From Aquibaculum sediminis (GTDB taxonomy: Bacteria; Pseudomonadota; Alphaproteobacteria; Kiloniellales; DSM-21159): a stretch of DNA of 64,000 bases. The notes below the pieces were generated by a model. It saw only the letters and a list, made by a program, of their open reading frames with translations. It was not told the origin of the DNA and did not search any database. Below are positions 46,766-55,301 of this stretch, one piece after another (within the stretch, counting starts at the first letter, position 1; each line of letters opens with the position of its first letter). Made by a program: the position numbers and the translations under genes. Location: NCBI RefSeq assembly GCF_040712085.1, contig NZ_JBFCVK010000006.1:286018-350017 (forward strand), read 5' to 3'.

Positions 46766-47661
46766 CGGCTGAGAAGAAGAAAAGAAGCCATGCAAACCTG
46801 GATGCGCTGAGCAAGCTTTCCCTTCCCGCCAAGCGGGCCTCATTCACCTACAAGATTCGCGAGTCCATAACCTCCGCGCGTTACCTGAAATCACAGGGTG
46901 TCGAAAATGCGGTTCGGCTCATCAGCAACAAGCGTGCGCATCGCCAGATTGCCCGACAAACGGGGGTTCGCCCGCCAAAGCTCTATGCGGGGCCTGCGAC
47001 CAAAGGCGACCTGAAAGAGCCACGCCAGAGCAAGTTCGTGATCAAGCCCATACATGGCGCGAACGGAAAGGGCGTCCAGTTGATTCGTCGCACAGAGACC
47101 GGGTTCAGAAATATCAGGACCAAGGAAACTCTTCCCGACTGGCCGTCGATCCTGGCAGCCTATCCGTCGAAGACGCAGCTCTTGCAGGTCGAAGAGCTGA
47201 TACGAAGCGATGACTACAAGCTCTACTCCTTCTATGGTGAAGTCGCTCTGATCCTCCAGAAGCGCATGGTCGACAACAAGCCGCGATATCGTTGGTACGA
47301 TGCCGCGTGGCGACCCATTCGGACCGGCAAGTACAGGATAAGCCCGGGCCGTAAGCGGCCAAGCCAGGAGGGCCAGACAGCGCTGATGGAAGCAGCACGG
47401 CAAGTCTCCCTCGCCATACCCCTGCCCTTTGTACGGGTCGACTTCTATCTGACGCGCAAGAACGGTGTCCGACTTGGAGAGGTGCCCCCCCACCCGGGCA
47501 GCTACTTCAAGTTCAACCAAAAGTGGGATGAGCGTCTGGGCCGGCTCTATGAGGAGGCCACTGCACGATTGCACACCGACCTGCTCAACGGGCGGGGGCC
47601 GCGCAACTTCCCTGAGAGACTGTCGATTGGCAGTGTGATCCGGGCGCTTCTTTCTCGCTGA
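46762..47661 (+). CDS. TupA-like ATP-grasp protein (glycan biosynthesis), copy 1
   Basis: A 299-residue protein. SKFVIKPIHGANGKGVQLI is the glycine-rich lid/ATP-binding part, followed by EELIRSDDYKLYSFYGEVALI, PFVRVDFYLTRKNGVRLGEVPPHPGSYF and FNQKWDERLGRLYEEA, which resembles the metal-binding end of TupA-type and sugar-transfer-associated ATP-grasp proteins. Such enzymes form an amide or ester between an amino acid or sugar acid and a glycan; the actual substrate is unknown. An N-terminal motif RASFTYKIRESITSARYL is shared with the paralogue at 52694. Its start overlaps the rutR stop. Confidence 0.75.
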   Translation: MTAEKKKRSHANLDALSKLSLPAKRASFTYKIRESITSARYLKSQGVENAVRLISNKRAHRQIARQTGVRPPKLYAGPATKGDLKEPRQSKFVIKPIHGANGKGVQLIRRTETGFRNIRTKETLPDWPSILAAYPSKTQLLQVEELIRSDDYKLYSFYGEVALILQKRMVDNKPRYRWYDAAWRPIRTGKYRISPGRKRPSQEGQTALMEAARQVSLAIPLPFVRVDFYLTRKNGVRLGEVPPHPGSYFKFNQKWDERLGRLYEEATARLHTDLLNGRGPRNFPERLSIGSVIRALLSR

Positions 47662-47752
47662 TTCTTCGCCCCGCGCTCAAGCAGCGCCATAGCGAAGTGG
47701 ATAACGACGTTGTTAAACCGAATTGTGACCAATCTGAATTGCAAGATCTGTC

Positions 47753-48409
47753 CTAAGAGTAACCTTCCTCTATGCACGCCCAATGAGCTTTTCGTTCTTC
47801 GACGCAGAGGGTGACTGCTGCCGAAGGGAACAGTTCGTTAATTTTCTTCATATTAAATCTCTGCTTGTGATATTTTGGTAAGGGCTTCTTTTCGCAATAT
47901 GGTACGGTAATTATAGTCCCGTACCTTCCGACTCTTCTTATTTCTTTCAGGACGCGTAGCATAGCGTTGTTACCAAGATGCTCAATAATCTCCATCGCCA
48001 ATACGTAGTCGAAGGCGTCATCCTTGAACGGCATATTCTCAGCATTGGCATAGGTTACATTGACCGGTTTCGGTTCTGGAGCCAGGAACCGGGAATGCCT
48101 CGCTATATCCAATCCTTCTACAGTTCCGAACCGTCCGGAACGGCTAGCAGCACTGATGAACTGCCCAGCCCCCACTCCAACATCGAGAACCGAAACACCC
48201 TCGGGCAGCCGCTCCAGCACATAGCTCCAACGCGCATAGTCCTTGCGGTTCAAAAGGTTCGGTGCGGACGCGTGATAGACTGAAGCAAATCGGAGGTACT
48301 CCGTTTCCACAGCGGGATGGAGAGGCATGCCGTCAAGCACAACTGCTGAACATCTCGTCATGAACAGAGCACTCCAGGCGGCTCGAGAATCGACCCAGGC
48401 GCGCCGCAT
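47753..48409 (-). CDS. SAM-dependent methyltransferase (class I)
   Basis: A 218-residue protein. SAM-binding motif I is VSVLDVGVGAGQFISAAS, motif II region VEGLDIARHS, then ANAENMPFKDDAFDYVLAMEIIEHLG as in Methyltransf_11 proteins. An internal ATG at 48328 would give a shorter, equally possible protein starting MPLHPAVETEYL. AT-richer than the housekeeping parts of the window, consistent with a transferred glycan gene. Substrate unknown, probably a sugar or lipid-linked glycan. Its 91-bp gap to the convergent ATP-grasp gene holds no feature I recognise. Confidence 0.83.
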   Translation of the reverse strand: MRRAWVDSRAAWSALFMTRCSAVVLDGMPLHPAVETEYLRFASVYHASAPNLLNRKDYARWSYVLERLPEGVSVLDVGVGAGQFISAASRSGRFGTVEGLDIARHSRFLAPEPKPVNVTYANAENMPFKDDAFDYVLAMEIIEHLGNNAMLRVLKEIRRVGRYGTIITVPYCEKKPLPKYHKQRFNMKKINELFPSAAVTLCVEERKAHWACIEEGYS

Positions 48410-48431
48410 GGCACTGAGTCGTCATTTTATA

Positions 48432-49256
48432 TCAATAATAATGATCAAATACTAAATCTCTGCTCATCAATTTCTTATTTGATCCCGCGTATTCACGCAA
48501 AATACTATTCTTTATTTTATCGTGCAATGTTATGTACACGCTTGACTCTAATTTAAGCTTCCATGTATCCTCGTTTACTGAAAGGGAGTATTTTTCAGTA
48601 CCCTTGCTTGTTTCCTTTTCAACAACCTCGAGAGACTCTTTCGTTCCCAGAAACGCATCCAGTTTCCGCGCCCATGCGACAGGATCATGCTCCAGTTCCT
48701 CCTGCATCAGGACCAGTACGCCGTTCGGGCAGGCCTTCTCCAGTGTCTCGATGACATGGGCGTAGTCGATCCAAACCCCTCTGGTGCTGAAGTGGCGCGT
48801 GATCGCCTTCTGCACCCGGCGCTCGAAATCCTGCTGACCCGGTTCGGCGAACTTGCTGGCGGACTGGGCGTAGCGGGAGGCGACCCAGCGGTCCTGACGC
48901 CTTATGGACAGAATTGCCCTGACGGCATCGGGGCGCCCGAACAGCAGGTTGGACAGCCGCCTGAGATTGTTTGCCAGGATCGCAGGCGTGCAGGCCCCGC
49001 GATTCGACCAGAACGACATGTCGGTCAGAGATATGTTCTCGTTCGTAAGAACATTAACTCGATCGCCATCCAGATAACGTCCCAAATCAGAAATGTCGCC
49101 GGAGCCTTTTCTCAAGAAACTCTGGGCTTTCTTTATCAGTTCCGGAGAATTCTTCTTGTGGAACATCCTGACGCTCGGATTTTTCCGCAGCACCTTCCGC
49201 TGCAAGAACGTGGTCGCCGTCTTCGGCAGCCCGATATGCACAACCAACTCTGTCAT
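48432..49256 (-). CDS. Sulfotransferase-family protein
   Basis: A 274-residue protein opening TELVVHIGLPKTATTFLQRKVL: the GLPKTATT loop is the 5'-phosphosulfate-binding P-loop of PAPS-dependent sulfotransferases. AILSIRRQDRWVASRYAQSA is the 3'-phosphate-binding segment (R and S). It should sulfate a sugar of the surface glycan, which would need PAPS from cysDNC elsewhere. The C-terminal third is AT-rich and less clear. Confidence 0.85.
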   Translation of the reverse strand: MTELVVHIGLPKTATTFLQRKVLRKNPSVRMFHKKNSPELIKKAQSFLRKGSGDISDLGRYLDGDRVNVLTNENISLTDMSFWSNRGACTPAILANNLRRLSNLLFGRPDAVRAILSIRRQDRWVASRYAQSASKFAEPGQQDFERRVQKAITRHFSTRGVWIDYAHVIETLEKACPNGVLVLMQEELEHDPVAWARKLDAFLGTKESLEVVEKETSKGTEKYSLSVNEDTWKLKLESSVYITLHDKIKNSILREYAGSNKKLMSRDLVFDHYY

Positions 49257-49311
49257 AAGATCACATACTCAAACTGCGCAGAAACACAGGATACCGCAAT
49301 TTCCGGCCCGT

Positions 49312-51357
49312 TTACCCCTTATGCACCACCTGCCCGCCGTCCGAAGCGCGCAGGCTTTCCAGGCCCTCGGCCATCTGCTGCGCCGTGACGTCCCAGCGGC
49401 GGTTCTCGATCACCCACTGCCTGCCCGCCGCCCCAAGCCGCCGCATCTCTTCCGGATTGTCCAAGAGGTATTCAAGCTTGGTGGCCAGGTCCTGCGCGTC
49501 TTCCTTCTGAAACAGCAGACCCGTTCGCCCGTGATCGATCATCTCTGCGAGCGCCCTCACGTTCGAAGCCACGACGGCCTTTTCCATGCTGAGCGCCTCG
49601 AGCGGCTTCATGGGCGAGACCATCTCCGTCACCGGCCAGGCGCGCCTGGGGAAAGCGACTATATCCACCAGCGAGTAGTATTTCTCCACCATCTCGTGCG
49701 GTACGCGGCCGGGCATGAGCACCTTGTCGGCAATGCCTGCCTCTGCCACGGTCTCCTGGATCTCCTGGGTGATCCTGCCCACATCGGTGCCCGAGGTGTT
49801 CTCGTTGCCCACCAGCATCAGCCGGAAATCGCGGCCGCGCTCATGCAGTTGCGCGCAGGCCTGGGCAAGGTATTCGAGGCCCTCGTAGTCGACGAAGGTG
49901 CCGATGTAACCGATGACCGGCACCTCGTCCGGGATGCCGAGCTGCTGGGCCAGTTCGCGGTCGCGCGCCAGCGGCTGGAAGCGCGACGGGTCGCAGGAGT
50001 TGGGCAGCAGCCGGATCTCGGTCGTGACGCCCCTGGCCAACAGTTCGTCCTTCATGGCCTCGGTGAGCGTGAAGACCAGGTCCGCCTCCTCGGCCACGAA
50101 GGCTTCGAGAAAGCATTCCACCTTGTGATAGATGGTGCCTTCCCGGCTGGGCTTGCGGGAAAGACGAGTGATCTCCCAGAAGCCGCGCACCTCGTAGACG
50201 AAGGGGATCCCCAGACGGCGTGCCGCAATCAAGGCCGGCAGGGCGCTGAGGTGCGCCGAGGCGGCGACAACCATTTCCGGCCGCAGTTCCTCGAGGCTGC
50301 GCTGAATCCGATCGGCCGCGAGCAGCATGTATTCCTGCTTGGGATAGTGGGTGCGCGCCGGGCTCGCCGCGAAACAGTAGCGGATATCATCGACGCTCTT
50401 CACATAGCTGTCATCCAGCTCATCGGGGGTTACGTCGAGGTCATTCGGAAAGCCGGGGCGCAGCACGCCCACCACCTCCCAGCCTTGCTCCTGCAGGCCT
50501 GTGGCCAGCCCATGGGCGCGGGTGGCATAACCCCCGGAGGAATAGGGCAGGCTGTTGTGCAGCACGTAGGCCACCCGCTTGTCGACATAGTCAGTGTGCG
50601 CCGGTGCGGAAACCAGCGCCTCCCCGACCACTCGGGTGTTATAGACCGGCTTCTCCCGCAGTTGATTGAGCCAGCCCACCAGCGACGATGTGGGGTGCTC
50701 CTCGGCGAAGCTCTCCATTTCGCGGATCAGGGCGCCGACGGCGCGAAAATCCTCGGCACGCGTGCAGGCCCAGTACATCGCCCGCAGGGTGACGCTGCTC
50801 TTTTCGGCGCGATAGGCAGCGCGGATCAGTTCGTCGGCAGCCTGCCCGTCGCGCGGACGCAGCACCCCGGCATAGGCGATCAGCAGCTCGGCAGCAGTGC
50901 CTTTGCCCTTCTCCGCCTCGCGTTCCGCAAGGGCCAGGGCCTGCGCCACCCCGCCCTTGTCAAAGACGCGGCCGACCTGCCAGCGCATCTTGGCTTCAGC
51001 CACCGCCGAGCGGCCCGAAGCGCCTTGCGGCCCCCCGGCCTCCTTCTTGTCGCGACGAAACTGGCTGTAGGCCCGCCCGAGCCTGTAGGGCAGATGCAGC
51101 CAGCGCAGAGGGGAGGCGCCCGAGTTGACGATCTCCTGCCCCAGGCGATAGGAGAGATGCCCCTTGGTGCGCGCCTCGGCGCGGCCGATCTCCTGCACGA
51201 ACCGGGCCTCGATCGCCTGACGCGCCTCGCTCTCCTGCTGCAGCCGCTGCCTCAGGAGGTGGAGTTCCTCGCGGAGCGCTTCCCGCTCTTCCTGCGCGCG
51301 GGCTGCCTCTTCCGGCTCTGGATGGGAATGCTCGACCTCTCGGATTGATGACGACAC
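49312..51357 (-). CDS. Glycosyltransferase family 4 with N-terminal coiled coil, copy 1
   Basis: A 681-residue protein. Residues about 15-65 are a Glu/Gln/Arg-rich coiled coil (EEREALREELHLLRQRLQQE), then a short conserved module HLSYRLGQEIVNSGASPLRW, then an alpha-helical region. The GT4 enzyme follows from about 270: SSGGYATRAHGLATGL (N-terminal donor-proximal loop), RLGIPFVYEVRGFWEI, LPNSCDPSRF, VPVIGYIGTFVDYEGLEYL, and the C-terminal EX7E-type region EMVSPMKPLEALSMEKAVVAS. It transfers a nucleotide-sugar to a glycan at the membrane face. A paralogue with the same layout is at 55302. Confidence 0.88.
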   Translation of the reverse strand: MSSSIREVEHSHPEPEEAARAQEEREALREELHLLRQRLQQESEARQAIEARFVQEIGRAEARTKGHLSYRLGQEIVNSGASPLRWLHLPYRLGRAYSQFRRDKKEAGGPQGASGRSAVAEAKMRWQVGRVFDKGGVAQALALAEREAEKGKGTAAELLIAYAGVLRPRDGQAADELIRAAYRAEKSSVTLRAMYWACTRAEDFRAVGALIREMESFAEEHPTSSLVGWLNQLREKPVYNTRVVGEALVSAPAHTDYVDKRVAYVLHNSLPYSSGGYATRAHGLATGLQEQGWEVVGVLRPGFPNDLDVTPDELDDSYVKSVDDIRYCFAASPARTHYPKQEYMLLAADRIQRSLEELRPEMVVAASAHLSALPALIAARRLGIPFVYEVRGFWEITRLSRKPSREGTIYHKVECFLEAFVAEEADLVFTLTEAMKDELLARGVTTEIRLLPNSCDPSRFQPLARDRELAQQLGIPDEVPVIGYIGTFVDYEGLEYLAQACAQLHERGRDFRLMLVGNENTSGTDVGRITQEIQETVAEAGIADKVLMPGRVPHEMVEKYYSLVDIVAFPRRAWPVTEMVSPMKPLEALSMEKAVVASNVRALAEMIDHGRTGLLFQKEDAQDLATKLEYLLDNPEEMRRLGAAGRQWVIENRRWDVTAQQMAEGLESLRASDGGQVVHKG

Positions 51358-51797
51358 GGGTTAGCCTTCCACGGGACTATCCGATCCGATCGACCTTCGC
51401 TCTATGATAAACATCAAGGAGATAGGATCGGCACTCGGCTGCCTTAATAAGTTGGGTATGCGCGGAATGTTCCGTGTCTGAGCAAGCTGAATCATTAGCG
51501 CAAATCATTCCGCCTGCAAATTCACCGAAAAGTAGAAACACTACCTTACATTGCTGTTCATCACACTCATCTGGCCATCCCTCAGCGAGATTCACTCGAA
51601 ACTCGCACTGCTATATATTTTTGCTCATCATAGTTTTTTTAGCCATGATTTTAGATCTTTAATTAGATTATTAGAGATATCCGCGTGCCTTTTATCCAAT
51701 TGTACATTCAATTTTTTTCTATCTCCTCATACCAGAAACCTAAAACATTTCTTCATATGATATCTTTACAACTGGCTCCGAGTGCAATTAGGCAAAT
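51358..51797. other. AT-rich intergenic region without a recognised gene
   Basis: About 440 bp, much richer in A and T than most of the window (for example 51590-51780). Only short open frames with no recognisable similarity are present. It separates the GT4 gene from the manC-like pseudogene. It may hold a promoter for the GT4-sulfotransferase run or be leftover foreign DNA. Confidence 0.5.
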
Positions 51798-52378
51798 TTA
51801 TGCGAGAAACTTTCGATGGTGGTGTGACTGCAAGGACAGTGACGCTCCAGGATGAACCACGATCCGCTTTACCTGAAAGCGTTCGCTTTGGGCCAGGGGC
51901 TCATACCAGCCCCAGGGACGATGCTCGCGCGGAAACTCCGTCGCCTGCCGCGTGGATAGACGCACCACCGCCTCCTTGACCGCCTGGCTGTCGTGCGTGA
52001 CGCCACCAGAACGGCATCGGGCATGGCTACGGCTATGACGCCTTCCAGGCCTATGCCGACAACTCCAGATGGGGATCCTCGGAGCGTAACAGGCTGTTCT
52101 TGCATTCAATCGCGGTGGCATGGGCACTGCAGACGTTACCATCGGGATCCTGTCGACCCTGCTGCCAGACTGCTGGCCAGCCTCCCAGGTCCGACCACTC
52201 GCCGCTGTGGGGCATGACCCAAAGATTGTCGGCATGTTCCATGATCGCATAGTCGATGGACACGCTTCTGGCCTCGCGCCAGGCCTCGGCTGAAAGGCGG
52301 GTAAAACCAAGATCGAACTGCGCGCCTTCCAATGCCTTTTGCACCGGTTCCAGCAAGTCCGAAATGTGGCGTTCGAAG
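51798..52378 (-). pseudogene. Decayed manC-like gene (mannose-1-phosphate guanylyltransferase), fragments
   Basis: On the minus strand, pieces of a ManC/CpsB protein occur in order but in different frames: FERHISDLLEPVQKALEGAQ and VSIDYAIMEHADNLWVMPHS, GEWSDLGGWPAVW (52356-52051 frame), then VVGIGLEGVIAVAMPDAVLVA (51869-52105 frame), then HRPWGWYEPLAQSERFQVKRI and HPGASLSLQSHHHR (third frame). The last part belongs to the phosphomannose isomerase-like C-terminus. The nucleotide-binding N-terminus is missing; the fragment stops exactly where the rutR duplicate begins. Confidence 0.85.
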
Positions 52379-52380
52379 CT

Positions 52381-52610
52381 TGCGCGCCCAGGTGCGGCGC
52401 AAGGCAGCGGTGCTGCAAGGCTGGATGGACCAGGGCCGCCTCACGCCCCTGGACCCGATCCACCTCCTCTTCACCATCTGGGCCACCACCCAGCACTACG
52501 CCGACTTCGACAGCCAAATCCGCGCCGTCCTCGGCCGCGAGGCCATGTTCGAAACGGCGGAGGCAACGATCTTGAAGCTGTTCTTTGAGGGCTTGGGGGT
52601 GGAGGGGTGA
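52381..52610 (+). pseudogene. Truncated duplicate of the rutR 3' end
   Basis: Bases 52381-52607 match 46497-46735 with four substitutions and one 12-base in-frame difference (EAM versus EAMTEAM), the same orientation. It encodes the RutR C-terminus from AQVRRKAAVLQGWMDQ to EGLGVEG and then a TGA stop at 52608-52610. The DNA-binding part is absent, so it cannot regulate. The stop right after EGLGVEG may be the original end of rutR. Confidence 0.93.
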
Positions 52611-52693
52611 CCGCCAGACACGGGGAGGTCACACACGCAGTTTTCGAGGCCCCCGAGCAAGAGTTCATCTGCTATAGAACGGTTGTCGCCATA

Positions 52694-53626
52694 TCAAGGA
52701 CCATGCGAACGACCAAATCGTGACCAAAAAGCATTCAGATCGAATCTGCAGTGAACGAGGTCAATCTGCAGACGCGCTGATGCCGCTTCGTACAAAGATC
52801 CAAGCTTGATATCCCATTTTTCTGAAAAGGTATCAAACCCACCAGGATGGGGGGTGAATTCACCAAAAACCGCACCCTCATCATCAGCGTAGAGATCAAT
52901 GCGCAAAAACGGTACAGGAACAGAGGAAGACAATCGTTCTGCTGCCAGTAACAACTTTCCTTTGTTCTCAGGTGTTGGCAGATTTGAATCGACCCTATTA
53001 ACATATCTCCCTGTATTTACTACCTCCCAGGAAGAATTTAACCATCTGTATAATGATTTTTTATTATTTATCCGTTTTTTTTGTAAAATCACCCCCACAA
53101 CACCATAAAAGCAATAGAACTTAAAATCATCGGGGCAACTTTCGGACACCGAGTTATTACATACTAGTTCTTCAATATAGAATTCTTCATTGTGGTTAAC
53201 AGAACGTTGCGAAGCTGCGCAAGCAGATGACCAAGTAGGATAAAGGGCTTTAGACAGCAAATCTCGAAAACCGCTCTTCTCGCGCTTCAGCAGCAAGACA
53301 CCCTTTCCAGAGGTCCCTCGCAGCGGCTTGAGCGTGAAGCTAGCGCACTCTGGAGGTGTTAATTCTGCGAGAGAGGCCGGCCCCCCAAGAATTTTGGGTG
53401 GCCGAACCCCTAGCGCATCAGCGAATCGTGCCCCATCGAGCTTGTGATCGACAGCCTGAAGCGGCGTTACGACCCTCATCTGCCGAGCAAGTCTCCAGGC
53501 ATCCTGTGATTCTCGAATTTTATATGCGAAGGATGGCTGCCTAGTATCAATCGGGCGGCCGCGGCGATCATTGAGATTGTCCCTAAGTGCTGGCACAGGA
53601 GCTGACAACGCGTTCAAGGGGCGCAT
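52694..53626 (-). CDS. TupA-like ATP-grasp protein (glycan biosynthesis), copy 2
   Basis: A 310-residue paralogue of the protein at 46762. Shared motifs are PSFAYKIRESQDAWRLARQ at the N-terminus, ASFTLKPLRGTSGKGVLLL, DDFKFYCFYGVVGVILQKK, PVPFLRIDLYADDEGAVFGEFTPHPGGF and FSEKWDIKLGSLYEAA. AT-rich compared with copy 1 and opposite in orientation. Its ATG at 53626 abuts the stop codon of the asparagine-synthetase-like gene (TAA at 53629-53627) with no gap, so the two probably act together. Substrate unknown. Confidence 0.75.
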   Translation of the reverse strand: MRPLNALSAPVPALRDNLNDRRGRPIDTRQPSFAYKIRESQDAWRLARQMRVVTPLQAVDHKLDGARFADALGVRPPKILGGPASLAELTPPECASFTLKPLRGTSGKGVLLLKREKSGFRDLLSKALYPTWSSACAASQRSVNHNEEFYIEELVCNNSVSESCPDDFKFYCFYGVVGVILQKKRINNKKSLYRWLNSSWEVVNTGRYVNRVDSNLPTPENKGKLLLAAERLSSSVPVPFLRIDLYADDEGAVFGEFTPHPGGFDTFSEKWDIKLGSLYEAASARLQIDLVHCRFDLNAFWSRFGRSHGP

Positions 53627-55264
53627 TTATAACTGCCCACAAAGATTAAGCACTTCTCCGGCGCTAATGATACTGGCAGCACCTCTTGCACGCTTACTTA
53701 AGCTATTTTTTGTATCAAGTTTCTTAATCGATTCTGCGGCTATCTTTCTTACAACTAAATTGCTTTTCACCACTGGCTCATAAAAACGATCAAGATCCTC
53801 ACGTAAAAATGAAATAAAATCAACATCATCACCTTGTTCAAAAGTCGATCTCGCTACATTTTTTCCAGAATATACAGTATATTCATCAAGTTTATCGTAT
53901 CTAATTTGGTTTTCTTTGTGGAAAACGGAGTTTTCCTTTGCTGTTTTTGTGAATTCTTTACTTTTGCTATCAAATTCTATTTCTGCAAGTTTCGGGTTTG
54001 TTAAAAGAAAAATATCTAACGCCAATTGATTGTTGTTTCGCTCTTCATCAGATAGATAGCGCGTTGCAAACATTAGATCCGGCGAAGAGAGCGGCGTTAT
54101 AAGAACACTAGAAAAAGATCGATATGCGTTTCGTCCAAAGTGAAAACGTGACCGGAAAAAGCGATAATGAAGCATCATAGCATCATCCGATAACATACTA
54201 TGCTGCATGTCATTAAATGCTTCTCTCAATAGTATAGAAAAAGAATTCCCCATTCCACCTGCGCTGCATCTACTTTTTATAGAATCAATTATTTCTTCTG
54301 GTTTCTTTTGATAGACTTGACGAAAACATCCTCCTCCAGCACCGTGCAAATGAAGAAAATTATCCGCATCCGCACGAGAATTGCCATAAACAGGAGAATA
54401 GATTCCTAAATTTCCCAGCTTCCACAAATTGTATCTTTTACTCCCAGGAAGCATCGCAGATGGCAGCTTTTTATTCTGGATTCTTGCACCCACTGCCTTT
54501 ACCACCTTCTGAGCAACTTCGTAATCCCGAACCTGAGCAGCGTTCGAGCAAATATTAATTTCGCTCACATCATAACCGGAGGCTGATAATAGTGAAAGAT
54601 TCAGGCGAGAATCTACTCCGCCACTCAAATCCACAGACTCCATATTTTTATAATGGCTTACTAAACAATGAAGCCTTGATGCCCATTTTATGCAGTAATT
54701 CTGCACGCAATGACGGTACAATTCTACATCAATGGCTGGTGCGTTAGTAACATTATAACATCGAACGAGTGTTGCACATTCGCCACCTCCAATCGAGTTC
54801 AATCGAATGTTTATTGCATGGTCCAATGGCAAAACTCTAATTTCACGCACCATCGTGCGATGACTTACAAGTTGCTGTCCCAGATTGTGGTCTATAAAGA
54901 ACGATCTAACAGAATCTTCATCTACGTTAAGACTAACGCCATGCCGGACAAGGTGCGAGGCTAGCATATAGAATGAGTTAGATACTGCCCAATTTGACCC
55001 TGATGCATAGTAATATAGTATATCCTGCCCTGTATTATCACATTTTGCCCAAAATACCCTTTCATCTCTAACAAATAACGAAAACCTACCCTCATTAATT
55101 GAGTTAATTTCTATATTGTGCTTATATTTATACTCGTTAAAACCATTCGGCCCCACAATAATTTGCTGATCAGTATAAGCGATTCCCCGGAAGGCGGTAA
55201 TCGCCGATTCCGGAATAAATGACGAGGCTAACATAAAGCCTTTAGATGCTTCGTTTGAAAGCAT
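53627..55264 (-). CDS. Asparagine-synthetase-like protein, catalytic Cys absent
   Basis: A 545-residue protein with an AsnB-like layout. The N-terminal part has FSLFVRDERVFWAKCDNTGQ and LYYYASGSNWAVSNS, like the class II glutaminase domain, but there is no Cys at position 2, so glutamine hydrolysis is not expected. The synthetase domain has the pyrophosphate loop VDLSGGVDSRLNLSLL. Such proteins in glycan loci are thought to amidate sugar acids with free ammonia or another donor. The gene is clearly AT-rich relative to the chromosome, implying foreign origin. Confidence 0.82.
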   Translation of the reverse strand: MLSNEASKGFMLASSFIPESAITAFRGIAYTDQQIIVGPNGFNEYKYKHNIEINSINEGRFSLFVRDERVFWAKCDNTGQDILYYYASGSNWAVSNSFYMLASHLVRHGVSLNVDEDSVRSFFIDHNLGQQLVSHRTMVREIRVLPLDHAINIRLNSIGGGECATLVRCYNVTNAPAIDVELYRHCVQNYCIKWASRLHCLVSHYKNMESVDLSGGVDSRLNLSLLSASGYDVSEINICSNAAQVRDYEVAQKVVKAVGARIQNKKLPSAMLPGSKRYNLWKLGNLGIYSPVYGNSRADADNFLHLHGAGGGCFRQVYQKKPEEIIDSIKSRCSAGGMGNSFSILLREAFNDMQHSMLSDDAMMLHYRFFRSRFHFGRNAYRSFSSVLITPLSSPDLMFATRYLSDEERNNNQLALDIFLLTNPKLAEIEFDSKSKEFTKTAKENSVFHKENQIRYDKLDEYTVYSGKNVARSTFEQGDDVDFISFLREDLDRFYEPVVKSNLVVRKIAAESIKKLDTKNSLSKRARGAASIISAGEVLNLCGQL

Positions 55265-55301
55265 TGTCTCCTCTTACGTTCTTGGAATAACGTCCAAATA
55301 G

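Noticed and set aside
51377..51595. 72-codon minus-strand frame in the AT-rich gap
   Set aside because: No similarity, no ribosome site and an unusual composition; probably chance.
52332..52610. 92-codon frame at the rutR duplicate as a functional gene
   Set aside because: It lacks the HTH and starts inside the antisense manC fragment; better treated as a pseudogene.
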